A stretch of DNA of 64,000 nt from Streptomyces sp. cg36 (GTDB lineage Bacteria > Actinomycetota > Actinomycetes > Streptomycetales > Streptomycetaceae). The notes under the pieces were generated by a model. That model had not been told where the DNA came from. It made no database searches and saw only the letters and a list, made by a program, of their open reading frames with translations. Positions 45,245 through 53,424 of the stretch are shown here, in pieces. Numbering within the stretch: the first letter of the stretch is position 1; each line of letters opens with the position of its first letter. The translations under genes and the position numbers were made by a program. Location of the stretch: contig NZ_CP163520.1 in the NCBI RefSeq assembly GCF_041080675.1, forward strand, positions 7,531,501 to 7,595,500. The letters run 5' to 3'.

Positions 45245-45506
45245 GTGGTGCTCCTTGGATCGCGGGAGTGCGTGGGACGAGCACTTCGGCCGGGCATGAC
45301 CGGGCACGGCCGGGTTTGGTCGGACTCGGCCGTGCTTGATCCGATGCGTGCCCCGAAGCGATTCGAAGCCTGGCCGACGGAGCCCGGGCATGTCAACTGA
45401 TGTGAATCGATTGGGCGTTTCATTCATCTCAGCTGCGACGGTCTCCGTCGGACCGCGCCTGGTCGGGGTCGGATACGATGTGCCGTCACGGAACGGAGGT
45501 GGGGCA

Positions 45507-45935
45507 GTGCCGGAGGCCGGGGCCCAGTCATTGGCGGAGCGGATCGAAGCCCTCTTCCAGGCGGTACGCCGCCCGGACCGCACTCCGTACAGCAACGAGG
45601 ACGTGGCGCGGGCCTGTCGCGACTCCAGCGGGGAGTCGTTCTCGGCCACCTATCTGTGGCAGCTGCGCACGGGCCGCCGCGACAACCCCACCAAGCGCCA
45701 TCTGGAGTCGCTGGCCGCCTTCTTCCAGGTGCCGGTCACCTACTTCTTCGACGACCCCGAAGGCACCCAGGTCGCCGAGGAGGTCGCACTCCTGTCGGCC
45801 ATGCGGGACGCGGGCGTGCGCGATGTCGCCCTGCGCGCGGTCAACCTCTCGCCCGACGGGCTGGGCATCGTCCGCGACCTGATCGAGTCCATCGCCCGCC
45901 GGGAGACCGAACGCCGGCCGTCGACCGAGCGGTGA
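45507..45935 (+). CDS. XRE-type helix-turn-helix regulator
   Basis: 142 residues from a GTG preceded by GGAGGTGGGG. The N-terminal helix-turn-helix region includes Y-S-N-E-D-V-A-R-A-C-R and S-A-T-Y-L-W-Q-L-R-T-G-R-R-D-N-P-T, the recognition-helix pattern common in actinobacterial XRE proteins. F-F-Q-V-P-V-T-Y-F-F-D-D is also typical. The C-terminal half is helical. Its TGA overlaps the GTG of the next gene by four bases, so it is translationally coupled to an ImmA/IrrE-like gene. XRE/ImmA pairs often work as repressor and antirepressor protease. Confidence 0.88.
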   Translation: MPEAGAQSLAERIEALFQAVRRPDRTPYSNEDVARACRDSSGESFSATYLWQLRTGRRDNPTKRHLESLAAFFQVPVTYFFDDPEGTQVAEEVALLSAMRDAGVRDVALRAVNLSPDGLGIVRDLIESIARRETERRPSTER

Positions 45936-46453
45936 GACGCCGACTCCGGGGCGGTGAGCGGGCGGAGCGCCCCTCCACCGGGGCCAGGGCCCGGCTGCGG
46001 CGCTGCCGGGCCATCGCCGCCTCGCTCGAACTCCCCGTGCCCTTCGACGCGTTCGAGCTGATCGCCGCCGCGGCCGAGCAGCGCGGCAGGCCGATCGAGC
46101 TCATGCCGATGCCCTGGGCGCCCGGTGTGCCCTGCGGCCTGCTGGTGTCGGCGGGCCAGGCCGACTACATCGCCTACGCCGCCGACACCTCCGTGCTCCA
46201 CCGCCAGCACATCCTGGTGCACGAGCTCTCCCACCTGCTGTGCGGCCACGAGGGCACGCTCTCCGCCGAGCTGACGCCCCATCTGGCGAGCGACCTCGTC
46301 CACCGGGTCCTCGGGCGTACGGTGTACGCGGAACCGCAGGAGCAGGAGGCCGAGTTACTGGCGTCGCTGATCATCCAGCGCGCGGTGTGGACCGGCCCCG
46401 AGCAGCCCCCGGACCCCTTCCTCGGACCCGCGCCGGGGCGGGGGCGGCCATGA
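45932..46453 (+). CDS. ImmA/IrrE-like metallopeptidase, TTA codon
   Basis: 173 residues from a GTG overlapping the XRE stop (GTGA). The zinc motif H-E-L-S-H-L-L-C-G-H (about 89-98) is the H-E-x-x-H of ImmA/IrrE proteases. The N-terminal ~25 residues are Arg-rich. Codon 142 (first Leu of A-E-L-L-A-S) is TTA at 46355-46357, so the protease may be made only when bldA tRNA is active. The likely substrate is the coupled XRE regulator, which it would cleave or bind. Its stop overlaps the next ATG by four bases. Confidence 0.85.
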   Translation: MRRRLRGGERAERPSTGARARLRRCRAIAASLELPVPFDAFELIAAAAEQRGRPIELMPMPWAPGVPCGLLVSAGQADYIAYAADTSVLHRQHILVHELSHLLCGHEGTLSAELTPHLASDLVHRVLGRTVYAEPQEQEAELLASLIIQRAVWTGPEQPPDPFLGPAPGRGRP

Positions 46454-47574
46454 GGGACGTCCTGCAGTGCCTCGGCGGGGTGGCCCTGTGCGTGTTCGGG
46501 CTCTACCGGTGGAGCACCGTACGCGGCGCGGACCAGGCCGCCGCCCAGCGATACGTCCACCGTTCCGTCTTCTGCCTGGGCATCGCCCTGGTCGTCCTCG
46601 CCCCCGCCACCGCCCGGACCGTCGAACACACCGTGGCCCTGCCGGGGCTGCCGATGCTGACGAGCGATCTGCTGCGGATGGTGGCCGTCTCCTGCCTCGG
46701 CCTGCTGGCCGCCCGCTCGGTTCCCCGCCAAGCCGTGACGACGGCCGCGATCCTGCTGTTCCTGGTGGTGCTGTTCTTCGCGGCCGACCTCCAGCACGCC
46801 TCGGGAGAGCTCTACGTCGACGGCGCGCGGCGGCCCGTCCTGGCCGCGTACGACACGGTCCTCACCCTCTTCCCGGCCTGGCATCTGTCCGCCCTGGTCC
46901 GGGTGACGCTGCGCAGGGCCCGGCGGGCCGCTCCCGGGGTCCGGCGCATCGGGCTCCAGCTGTTCTGCGGCGGGGTGGCCGTGGGGGTGGTGTGGACGGC
47001 CTGGGGCCTCGACGACATCCGGCTCGCCCTGCTCACCGGCCACCAGAGCGACGGCGACGACGCCGTGTCCACCGCCCTGGGCCTGGTCTGCGCGACCCTG
47101 GTCATCGCCGGAGGCAGCACCTCCGCCTGGACCCCGCTGCGCCACTGGTGGTGGTCGTACCGCACGTACCGGGCGCTGGCCCCGCTCTGGTCCGCGCTGC
47201 ACCGCGCGTTCCCGGAGACCGCCCTGCTGACGCACCGGCGCGGCCTGCGCCGGTGCACCCCGCGCGCCCTGCGCTTCGCCCTGTACCGGCGGGTCATCGA
47301 GATCCACGACGGGCTGCTCCTGCTGCGCCCGCGCATGGGGCCGGGCGGTCCGCCGGGGCAGCCGTCGGCCCAGGCGTGGGCGGCGGCGGTGTGGGCGGCC
47401 CTGGACGAGCCCGGGCCCGGCGGGCCCGCCCCGGCAGGGGATCGGGCCCGCCGCGCCCTGCCGCCGGAGGGCGACGGGAGCGGGGGAGAGGTGGGCACGG
47501 ACGCGGAGGCGTCCCAACTGGCCGCGCTCTCCCGCGCCTTCGCGGGCATCGCCGGAGGGGGCGGACGCGGCTGA
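46450..47574 (+). CDS. MAB_1171c-family membrane protein
   Basis: 374 residues from an ATG overlapping the previous stop (ATGA). Six to seven hydrophobic segments lie in the first ~225 residues. A basic stretch (R-H-W-W-W-S-Y-R-T-Y-R-A-L) leads into a cytoplasmic C-terminal region with L-Y-R-R-V-I-E-I-H-D-G near 280. The pattern matches the MAB_1171c family (putative transporter, function unproven), often encoded after XRE and ImmA-like genes in Streptomyces. It could be the membrane sensor or the output of this three-gene operon. Confidence 0.8.
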   Translation: MRDVLQCLGGVALCVFGLYRWSTVRGADQAAAQRYVHRSVFCLGIALVVLAPATARTVEHTVALPGLPMLTSDLLRMVAVSCLGLLAARSVPRQAVTTAAILLFLVVLFFAADLQHASGELYVDGARRPVLAAYDTVLTLFPAWHLSALVRVTLRRARRAAPGVRRIGLQLFCGGVAVGVVWTAWGLDDIRLALLTGHQSDGDDAVSTALGLVCATLVIAGGSTSAWTPLRHWWWSYRTYRALAPLWSALHRAFPETALLTHRRGLRRCTPRALRFALYRRVIEIHDGLLLLRPRMGPGGPPGQPSAQAWAAAVWAALDEPGPGGPAPAGDRARRALPPEGDGSGGEVGTDAEASQLAALSRAFAGIAGGGGRG

Positions 47575-47586
47575 TCGCCGGTGCGG

Positions 47587-47988
47587 CTACGCCCCGGACG
47601 CCTCCTGGGCCTCGCGGGCGATGCGGTCGAACTGGGCGCCCATCGCCTCGGACAGCGCCTGCGCCGCGGAGAGCGGGCGGACCATCACGGTGAAGTCGTC
47701 GATCTTGCCCTCCTCGTCGAAGTGGAGGAAGTCGCAGCCCTGGATCTGCTTGTCGTCGACGGTGGCCGTGAAGACGAGCGCGTGGTCGCGGCCGTCCGGG
47801 TCGGCGATCTCGCGTACGTAGGTGAAGTCCTCGAAGACGCGCATCACCCCGCGCAGGATCGCCGCGGTGATCGCCTTGCCGGGGTAGGGCTTGAAGGCGA
47901 CCGGACTGGTGAAGAGGACGGTGTCGGCGAGGAGTGCCTCGATGGCTGCCTCGTCGCGGTTCTCGACGGCCTTGCGGAACGGGTGCAC
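47587..47988 (-). CDS. SnoaL-like / NTF2-fold protein
   Basis: 133 residues from a GTG at 47988 with AGGTGG upstream; the in-frame TTG at 48006 has no ribosome site. The cone-shaped NTF2 fold is indicated by F-R-K-A-V-E-N-R-D-E-A-A-I-E-A-L-L-A-D-T-V and a later strand F-L-H-F-D-E-E-G-K-I-D-D-F-T-V-M-V-R-P. Such proteins are small ligand binders or isomerases. It is divergent from a PadR regulator, with an AT-rich palindrome next to the start, and is probably its target. Confidence 0.85.
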   Translation of the reverse strand: MHPFRKAVENRDEAAIEALLADTVLFTSPVAFKPYPGKAITAAILRGVMRVFEDFTYVREIADPDGRDHALVFTATVDDKQIQGCDFLHFDEEGKIDDFTVMVRPLSAAQALSEAMGAQFDRIAREAQEASGA

Positions 47989-48002
47989 GGAACCACCTCT
48001 AG

Positions 48003-48014
48003 TCAATTAATTGA
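48003..48014. promoter_or_regulatory. AT-rich palindrome, candidate PadR operator
   Basis: TCAATTAATTGA is a perfect 12-bp palindrome, strikingly AT-rich here, 15 bp upstream of the SnoaL-like start and 127 bp from the PadR start. It would block the SnoaL-like promoter when bound. Confidence 0.6.
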
Positions 48015-48140
48015 ATAGGTGTGTGGGAGACTAGGCAGGTGTTCCGGGGTTGTCCACCCCGCCTCCTGCGCGCCGCCCGCGCGGTGCGGGCGAGGGGCGG
48101 GCCCGAAGGCGGCCGATCACCGAGGAGATAGGGTCGAACC

Positions 48141-48710
48141 ATGGCGTTGCGCAACGCGGTGATGGCCGCTCTCCTCGAAGGCGAGGCGTCCGGCTACGAC
48201 CTGGCCAAGGCGTTCGACGCGTCCGTCGCGAACTTCTGGACGGTCACCCCCCAGCAGCTCTACAAGGAGCTGGAGCGCATGCAGGGCGAGGGCCTCATCG
48301 CCGCGCGGGTCGTCGAGCAGGAACGCCGCCCCAACAAACGCCTGTTCTCGCTCACCCCGGCGGGGCACGAAGCGGTGCGCGCGTACGTGGCCGAGCCGTC
48401 CGGCAAGCCCACCGCGATCCGCGACGAACTCCTGGTGAAAGTGCAGTGCGCCGACGCCGGTGACATGGCGGCCGTCATGGCGGCGGTGACCGAGCGGGTG
48501 GAGTGGGCCACCGCCAAACTCGCCCGCTACGAACGGCTCCGCGAACGCCTGCTGGACGGCCGCACCGAGGACGAGTACTTCGCGCGGGCCGAACGGGTCG
48601 GGCCCTACCTCACCCTGCTGCGCGGCATGTCCTTCGAGCGCGAGAACGTCGAATGGGGCCGGCTCGCCCTGCGCAGGCTCGAAGGGCGACTGGCCGCCGC
48701 CCGCGCGTAA
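48141..48710 (+). CDS. PadR-family transcriptional regulator
   Basis: 189 residues. The winged helix at the N-terminus contains V-M-A-A-L-L-E-G-E-A-S-G-Y-D-L-A-K-A-F, then Q-Q-L-Y-K-E-L-E-R-M-Q-G-E-G-L-I-A, the PadR signature, and the wing N-K-R-L-F-S-L-T-P-A-G. The C-terminal ~90 residues are the Vir_act_alpha_C-type helical dimerisation domain. It most likely represses the divergent SnoaL-like gene. Confidence 0.92.
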   Translation: MALRNAVMAALLEGEASGYDLAKAFDASVANFWTVTPQQLYKELERMQGEGLIAARVVEQERRPNKRLFSLTPAGHEAVRAYVAEPSGKPTAIRDELLVKVQCADAGDMAAVMAAVTERVEWATAKLARYERLRERLLDGRTEDEYFARAERVGPYLTLLRGMSFERENVEWGRLALRRLEGRLAAARA

Positions 48711-48735
48711 CGGGCCGGGCGGCGGCGGGCCGGGC

Positions 48736-51579
48736 CTACTTCGCCAGGGCGTCGGCCAGCTCCGCCCTGCGCCGGATCCGCAACTTCCGGTAGGCGCTGG
48801 TGAGATGGGTCTCCACGGTGCGGCGCGCCAGGTGCAGCAGATCGGCGATCTCCGGGTTGGTGAGCCCGTCGGCCGCCAGATCGGCGATGCGGCGCTCGCT
48901 GCCCGTCAGCGCCCCGGGGCCGGTGCGCTCGGCGACGGGGCTGCGGGCCCCGCTCTGGCGCAGGGCCTGCCCGGCCATGGCGGCCATGCTCACGGCGCCC
49001 TTGCCCTCGGCCAGCTCGACCGCCTCGCGCAGGCAGTCGCGGGCGTGGCTGCGTTCGCCGGTGGCGTGCAGGAGGCGGCCCTGGGCGACCAGGGCCCGGA
49101 CCAGCTCCATACCGGTGTCGGCGGGCGCGGGCCGCAGCGTCACCACGGCTTCCTCGGCCAGTTCGAGGCCGCGCCTGCCGCCGGTGACCGTCGCCAGTAC
49201 GCGCAGCGCGCGGCCCACCGTGCGCGGGGTGTTCCACACCCGGGCCAGCCGGAGCTCCTCCGTGGCCAGGGTGAGCGCGTCCCGCCCGCCGCCCAGCGCC
49301 AGCCGGCACTGCGCCGCCGCGGTGCGCCACGGCGTGACGATCGGGCTGAGCACGTCGCGGGCGGACTGGCGGCGCCCGCACTCCAGGAAGTCGTGGAGCG
49401 CGCCCGTCGGGTCGCCCGCCGTGGCCCGTAGGGCGCCGCGCGCGTACAGGAAGCGGTTCAGCTCCAGGTTCTCGGTGGCCTCGCGCAGGTCGAAGGCGGC
49501 GGCGAAGCTCTGGGCCTCGTCGATGCGGCCGGTGTGCACGAGCGCCAGCAACGCGGTGGCGTCCCGGTTGGACGGCCCCGGGCGCCCGCCCGCGAGGGCG
49601 TCCGGCGCGTCGGTGCCGAAGTGCGCGTCGAGCAGTCCGGCGGCGTCACCGCGGGAAGCGGCGATGTCGGCGCGGGTGTTGAGCAGCGCCTGGTGCATCG
49701 GGTGCAGCTGCGCCGGGTGCTGCCTGGCCAGCCCGTGCTCCACGAGCCGGTCCGCCTCGTCGAGTTCGTCCGCCCACTGGGCGACCGCGGCGGCCGTCCC
49801 CACCAGGAACGGCTCGGCCAGCGGGTCGGTGGGCCGGGCCAGCAGGTCCCGGATCCGGGCCATCGCCTCCTGCGCCGAGATCAGCGCGCCGGTCGCGGCG
49901 TACCGCACGAGCAGGGCCTGTCCGGCGGTGCCCACCAGCTCCGGTGAGTACTGCGCCGCCTCGTACAGCCACTGGTGGATCCGCCTGCCGGTCGCCGGGT
50001 CCTCGTGGGCCAGCAGCGCGGCGGCGGTCTGCACGGTCCGGGCCAGGCCGGGATCGTCGGAGAGCTGCCCCTGCGTACGGTGCAGCACCTCCATCGCCGT
50101 ACGGATCTCCCCGTGGCCCGCCAGCGCGGTGCCCAGGGCGACCACGGTCCGCACCCGGTACCGGGGCTCGGCGGGCAGGTGGTGCGCCTCGGCCAGCCGG
50201 GCGATGGCCGCCGGGGCGTCGCCCACGGTGTAGTGCAGGGAGCCCAGTTCGGTCAGCAGCCGCTGCCGCAGGCCGTCGGGGAGCGGCTCGTCCAGGGCGC
50301 GGCACAGATAGGCGACGGCGTCGTCGGGGCGGGCGTCGTGCACGGCGACCGCCGACGCGTCGCGCAGCACCCGCAGCGCCCAGGACGGGGTGTCGCCCGG
50401 CGCCAGCAGCAGGTGCCGGGCGATCGGCTCGGCCCGCACGCCCCGGCGCAGCATCGCCCGCGCCGCCGCGCGGTGCGCCGCCCGGCGGCGCGTCTCGGGC
50501 CAGCCGGTGAGCACCGCGTCGCGCAGCAGCGGATGCGCGTACCGGGCCCGGCCGCCGGCGTCGGGGCGCAGCAGGCCGAGCCGGGTCATCGCGGCGAGCC
50601 AGCCGTCGACGCGCACCGGGTCGGCGCCGGTCGCCTCGGCGAGCAGGAGCGCCGGGTCGCTCCCGGCCCCTTCCACCGGCGCGCCCGGGTGCGGCCGGGA
50701 GCCGCCCGCCCGCGCGGCCGGGGCGTCGGACTCCGGCGGCCACGCCTGTTCCAGCGCCGCCAGGCAGCGGGCCACCTCGGCGGTGGCCGGACCGGCGCTC
50801 TCCAGCCACCAGGACACGGCCGCCGGATACGAGCCGGGGTACAGGGCGGCGCAGGATTCGGGCAGGGGCGGGGAGCCGTCCGGGGCACCGGGAGCGGGCC
50901 GCGGGGCACCTACCAGGTCGTCCAGGAGGGCATGGAGCAGCAGCGGGTTGCCGGCGGCGGCGCGCACACAGGCCGAGGCCCACTCCGGCCCGGCCGAGGG
51001 AAAGGCTTCCTGGACCAGCTCGGCCGCCGCCGCCTCGCCCAGCGGGGCCAGCGCGTGGGTGCGCACCAGGGGCGGGGGCAGCGGCTGCGCCAGCCCGGCG
51101 GGCCGGGGGTCGATGTCGTACTGGCCGCGCTCGGTGGCCACCACCAGGACGGGCAGCCGGTCGATGCGCCGGGCCGCCTCGCGCAGCCAGCGGTGGGTGG
51201 CGTCGTCGGCCAGGTGCAGATCGTCCACCGCGAGGAACAGAGGGTTTTCGGCCGCGTACGAACGCAGCAGCTGCCACAGTCCGGCCGCCCGTGCGCAGTG
51301 GTCCCGGCCGGGCGCCAGGTGCGTGAACTCCGGTGTCACGGACAGCAGATGCTCCACCGAGGCCAGGGGAACCGAAGCGTCGTCGGCGGAGCAGCGCACG
51401 CGCAGCACCCGCAGACCGCGGGCCGCCGCGTGCTCGGCGGCGGCCTCCAGCAGGGCGGTGCGACCGGTGCCCGTCGCGCCGCGCAGCACGAGGAGCCCGC
51501 CCGTGCCCGCCCGGGCCCGCTCGGTGGCCGCCGCGATCAGCGCGTGGCCGTCGTCGCGTTCGCGGAGCGCTCCGCTCAT
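48736..51579 (-). CDS. Large ATP-binding LuxR-family (LAL) regulator
   Basis: 947 residues from an ATG with AGGAG seven bases upstream. An N-terminal STAND/AAA-type ATPase has Walker A G-A-T-G-T-G-R-T near 33-40 and Walker B-like L-F-L-A-V-D-D-L-H near 112-120. A long helical TPR-like middle follows. The C-terminal LuxR helix-turn-helix (about 885-945) contains L-T-G-S-E-R-R-I-A-D-L-A-A-D-G-L-T-N-P-E-I-A. LAL proteins activate neighbouring clusters after inducer and ATP binding. It is divergent from the TTA-containing LuxR gene and close to the injection-system genes, so it may help control them. Confidence 0.9.
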   Translation of the reverse strand: MSGALRERDDGHALIAAATERARAGTGGLLVLRGATGTGRTALLEAAAEHAAARGLRVLRVRCSADDASVPLASVEHLLSVTPEFTHLAPGRDHCARAAGLWQLLRSYAAENPLFLAVDDLHLADDATHRWLREAARRIDRLPVLVVATERGQYDIDPRPAGLAQPLPPPLVRTHALAPLGEAAAAELVQEAFPSAGPEWASACVRAAAGNPLLLHALLDDLVGAPRPAPGAPDGSPPLPESCAALYPGSYPAAVSWWLESAGPATAEVARCLAALEQAWPPESDAPAARAGGSRPHPGAPVEGAGSDPALLLAEATGADPVRVDGWLAAMTRLGLLRPDAGGRARYAHPLLRDAVLTGWPETRRRAAHRAAARAMLRRGVRAEPIARHLLLAPGDTPSWALRVLRDASAVAVHDARPDDAVAYLCRALDEPLPDGLRQRLLTELGSLHYTVGDAPAAIARLAEAHHLPAEPRYRVRTVVALGTALAGHGEIRTAMEVLHRTQGQLSDDPGLARTVQTAAALLAHEDPATGRRIHQWLYEAAQYSPELVGTAGQALLVRYAATGALISAQEAMARIRDLLARPTDPLAEPFLVGTAAAVAQWADELDEADRLVEHGLARQHPAQLHPMHQALLNTRADIAASRGDAAGLLDAHFGTDAPDALAGGRPGPSNRDATALLALVHTGRIDEAQSFAAAFDLREATENLELNRFLYARGALRATAGDPTGALHDFLECGRRQSARDVLSPIVTPWRTAAAQCRLALGGGRDALTLATEELRLARVWNTPRTVGRALRVLATVTGGRRGLELAEEAVVTLRPAPADTGMELVRALVAQGRLLHATGERSHARDCLREAVELAEGKGAVSMAAMAGQALRQSGARSPVAERTGPGALTGSERRIADLAADGLTNPEIADLLHLARRTVETHLTSAYRKLRIRRRAELADALAK

Positions 51580-51928
51580 CGGTGTCTCCTGACGTGGATG
51601 GTGCTCCCCCTTGGTTAAGACGCTCGAACACCAGTGATGGTCAAGGTGAGATCGATCACTCCGAGGCCGGTGGCGGGGGGCGGCGGGGGCTCGTGGAGGT
51701 GACCGGCTCCACAGGGCCGCACCCCCGGGTTCACGGGCGTGGACGGGCCCGCGGCGACCTGCGGGGACGTCGGTGGACGTGGCTACTCGCCGGTGACTTG
51801 GAAGCAGTCTCGTGGTGTGCCTCGTGGTGCTCCACGATTGCGCATCGTGCCGTCGCCGACGAAGGGTAAAAGGAGCCATCCACACGGCCGGACGGACTCG
51901 TACGGCCGCTCGTGAACAGGGGAGACGG
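51580..51928. other. 349-bp divergent regulator promoter region
   Basis: This separates the LAL gene from the second LuxR gene. A weak repeat GTGAT...ATCAC spans about 51633-51658. AAAAGGAG at about 51868-51875 looks like a ribosome site but no start codon follows it at normal spacing. No gene is seen. Confidence 0.4.
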
Positions 51929-52603
51929 TTGCTCAACTCACCAAGGACCGCCATCGCGGCCGACGTCGGAGGCGGCCACGCCGTCGCCCGGCGCATCCCG
52001 GTGGCCGTCACCGCGTCGGACCCGATCAGCCGGGAGGGCGCGATAAGCCAGCTGCGCCGCCACCCCGAAGTCGAACTGCGCGAGGAGGCCGGCCCCGGCG
52101 CGGTCGCGCTGCTCATCGAGAACGCGCTCGACGAGGCCGCGCTCACCCGGTTACGGCGGGTCGTACGCAGCGAGGGCTCCCGGGCCGTGGTCGTGGTCGA
52201 CGCGATCCGCGAGGTGGAGCTGCTCGATGTCGTGGGATGCGGCGTCGGGGCCATCGTGTGGCGGCACGAAGCCACCGCCGAGCGGCTCGTCCAGGCCGTC
52301 CTGGCCGCCTCGCGCGGCGAGGGGGACATGCCCGCGGACCTGCTCGGCAGGCTCATCAGCCAGGTCGGCACCCTGCACCGGGGCGCCTCGGGCCGGCCCG
52401 GCGTCCCCTCCCTCGGCCTCACGCCCCGCGAGGTGGACGTGCTCCGGCTGATCGCCGAGGGCCTCGACACCGCCGAGGTCGCCAGCAAGCTGTCCTACTC
52501 CGAACGCACCGTCAAGAACGTGATCCACGCCCTCACCACCCGGCTGCACCTGCGCAACCGCGCCCACGCCGTGGCCTACGCCCTGCGCGAGGGCTACATC
52601 TGA
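51929..52603 (+). CDS. LuxR-family regulator with TTA codon, next to the injection-system genes
   Basis: 224 residues from a TTG at 51929 with GGGGAG five bases upstream. The N-terminal half looks like a degenerate receiver (I-P-V-A-V-T-A-S-D-P-I-S-R-E-G) with no clear phospho-acceptor Asp. The LuxR helix-turn-helix is at about 162-220 (L-T-P-R-E-V-D-V-L-R-L-I-A-E-G, T-V-K-N-V-I-H-A-L). Codon 75 (Leu in T-R-L-R-R) is TTA at 52151-52153. It lies 140 bp upstream of the DUF4255 gene on the same strand. From memory, in S. coelicolor a TTA-containing LuxR gene beside the matching cluster makes that cluster bldA-dependent; the same is likely here. Confidence 0.87.
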   Translation: MLNSPRTAIAADVGGGHAVARRIPVAVTASDPISREGAISQLRRHPEVELREEAGPGAVALLIENALDEAALTRLRRVVRSEGSRAVVVVDAIREVELLDVVGCGVGAIVWRHEATAERLVQAVLAASRGEGDMPADLLGRLISQVGTLHRGASGRPGVPSLGLTPREVDVLRLIAEGLDTAEVASKLSYSERTVKNVIHALTTRLHLRNRAHAVAYALREGYI

Positions 52604-52743
52604 CCGAACGGGCAGTCAGCGGTGGCCCGATCGGGCCGTACGGGCAAGGACCTCTGCCCGTCCGCCGGTCCGGCCGGACCTTCGGGCGGCGCCGTGCGCG
52701 GGGCACGATCGGAGGGAGCAGGCGACAGCTGGGGAGCGCGAAC

Positions 52744-53424
52744 GTGATCCACGAGGTGGACGAGGTACTCAAGGGCCTCCTCGGGGGCGGAGTGCTGGCG
52801 GGCTCCGGCATCGACATCTCCTTCGAGGCGCCCACCCGCGACTGGGCGGCCCGCCGCAACGCCCCGGTGATCAACACCTATCTGTACGACATCCGCGAGG
52901 ACGTGGAGCGGCGCCAGCGCGGTCGCATGCCGGTGCACGACGAGCGGAACGTCGTGGTGCGGCGCCGTCGGCCGCCGCGCTGGTTCCGGCTGTCGTACCT
53001 GGTGACGGCGTGGACCAAGACCCCGCAGGACGAACACCGGCTGCTCTCCGCCGCCCTGGCCACCCTGCTGTCGCGCGAGCTCGTGCCGTCCGCCGAACTC
53101 CCCGGCCCGCTGGCGGCGCTGGGCCTCTCGATCCCGGTGTCGGTGGCCGGCACCCAGACGGAGTCCCGCTCCCTCGCCGAGATCTGGTCCGCCCTGGGCG
53201 GCGAACTCAAGCCGTCCCTGGACCTGGTGGTGACCGTGCCCTTCCCGGCCCATCCCGAGTACGACGCGGGCCCGCCGGTCACCGAAGGCGCCACGGTCCG
53301 GCTGCGCGGCCCCGAAGAGGCGGCGCCGCAGACGTCCGAGCGCTCCCACCGGCCGCGGCAGGTGGGAGCCGCCCGGGCCGCCCGCGAGGCCAAGGTCCCG
53401 CAGCAGCGCCCGGACCCGCGGTGA
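52744..53424 (+). CDS. Contractile injection system cap-type protein (DUF4255)
   Basis: 226 residues from a GTG preceded by GGGAGCG. The DUF4255 domain fills about 1-185, with I-N-T-Y-L-Y-D-I-R-E-D near 42-52 and R-W-F-R-L-S-Y-L-V-T-A-W near 78-89. It matches the N-terminal domain of Afp16/Pvc16-like tube-terminating or sheath-capping proteins. The C-terminal ~40 residues are basic and disordered. It is the first gene of the injection-system operon and overlaps the AAA+ gene by four bases. Confidence 0.88.
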   Translation: MIHEVDEVLKGLLGGGVLAGSGIDISFEAPTRDWAARRNAPVINTYLYDIREDVERRQRGRMPVHDERNVVVRRRRPPRWFRLSYLVTAWTKTPQDEHRLLSAALATLLSRELVPSAELPGPLAALGLSIPVSVAGTQTESRSLAEIWSALGGELKPSLDLVVTVPFPAHPEYDAGPPVTEGATVRLRGPEEAAPQTSERSHRPRQVGAARAAREAKVPQQRPDPR

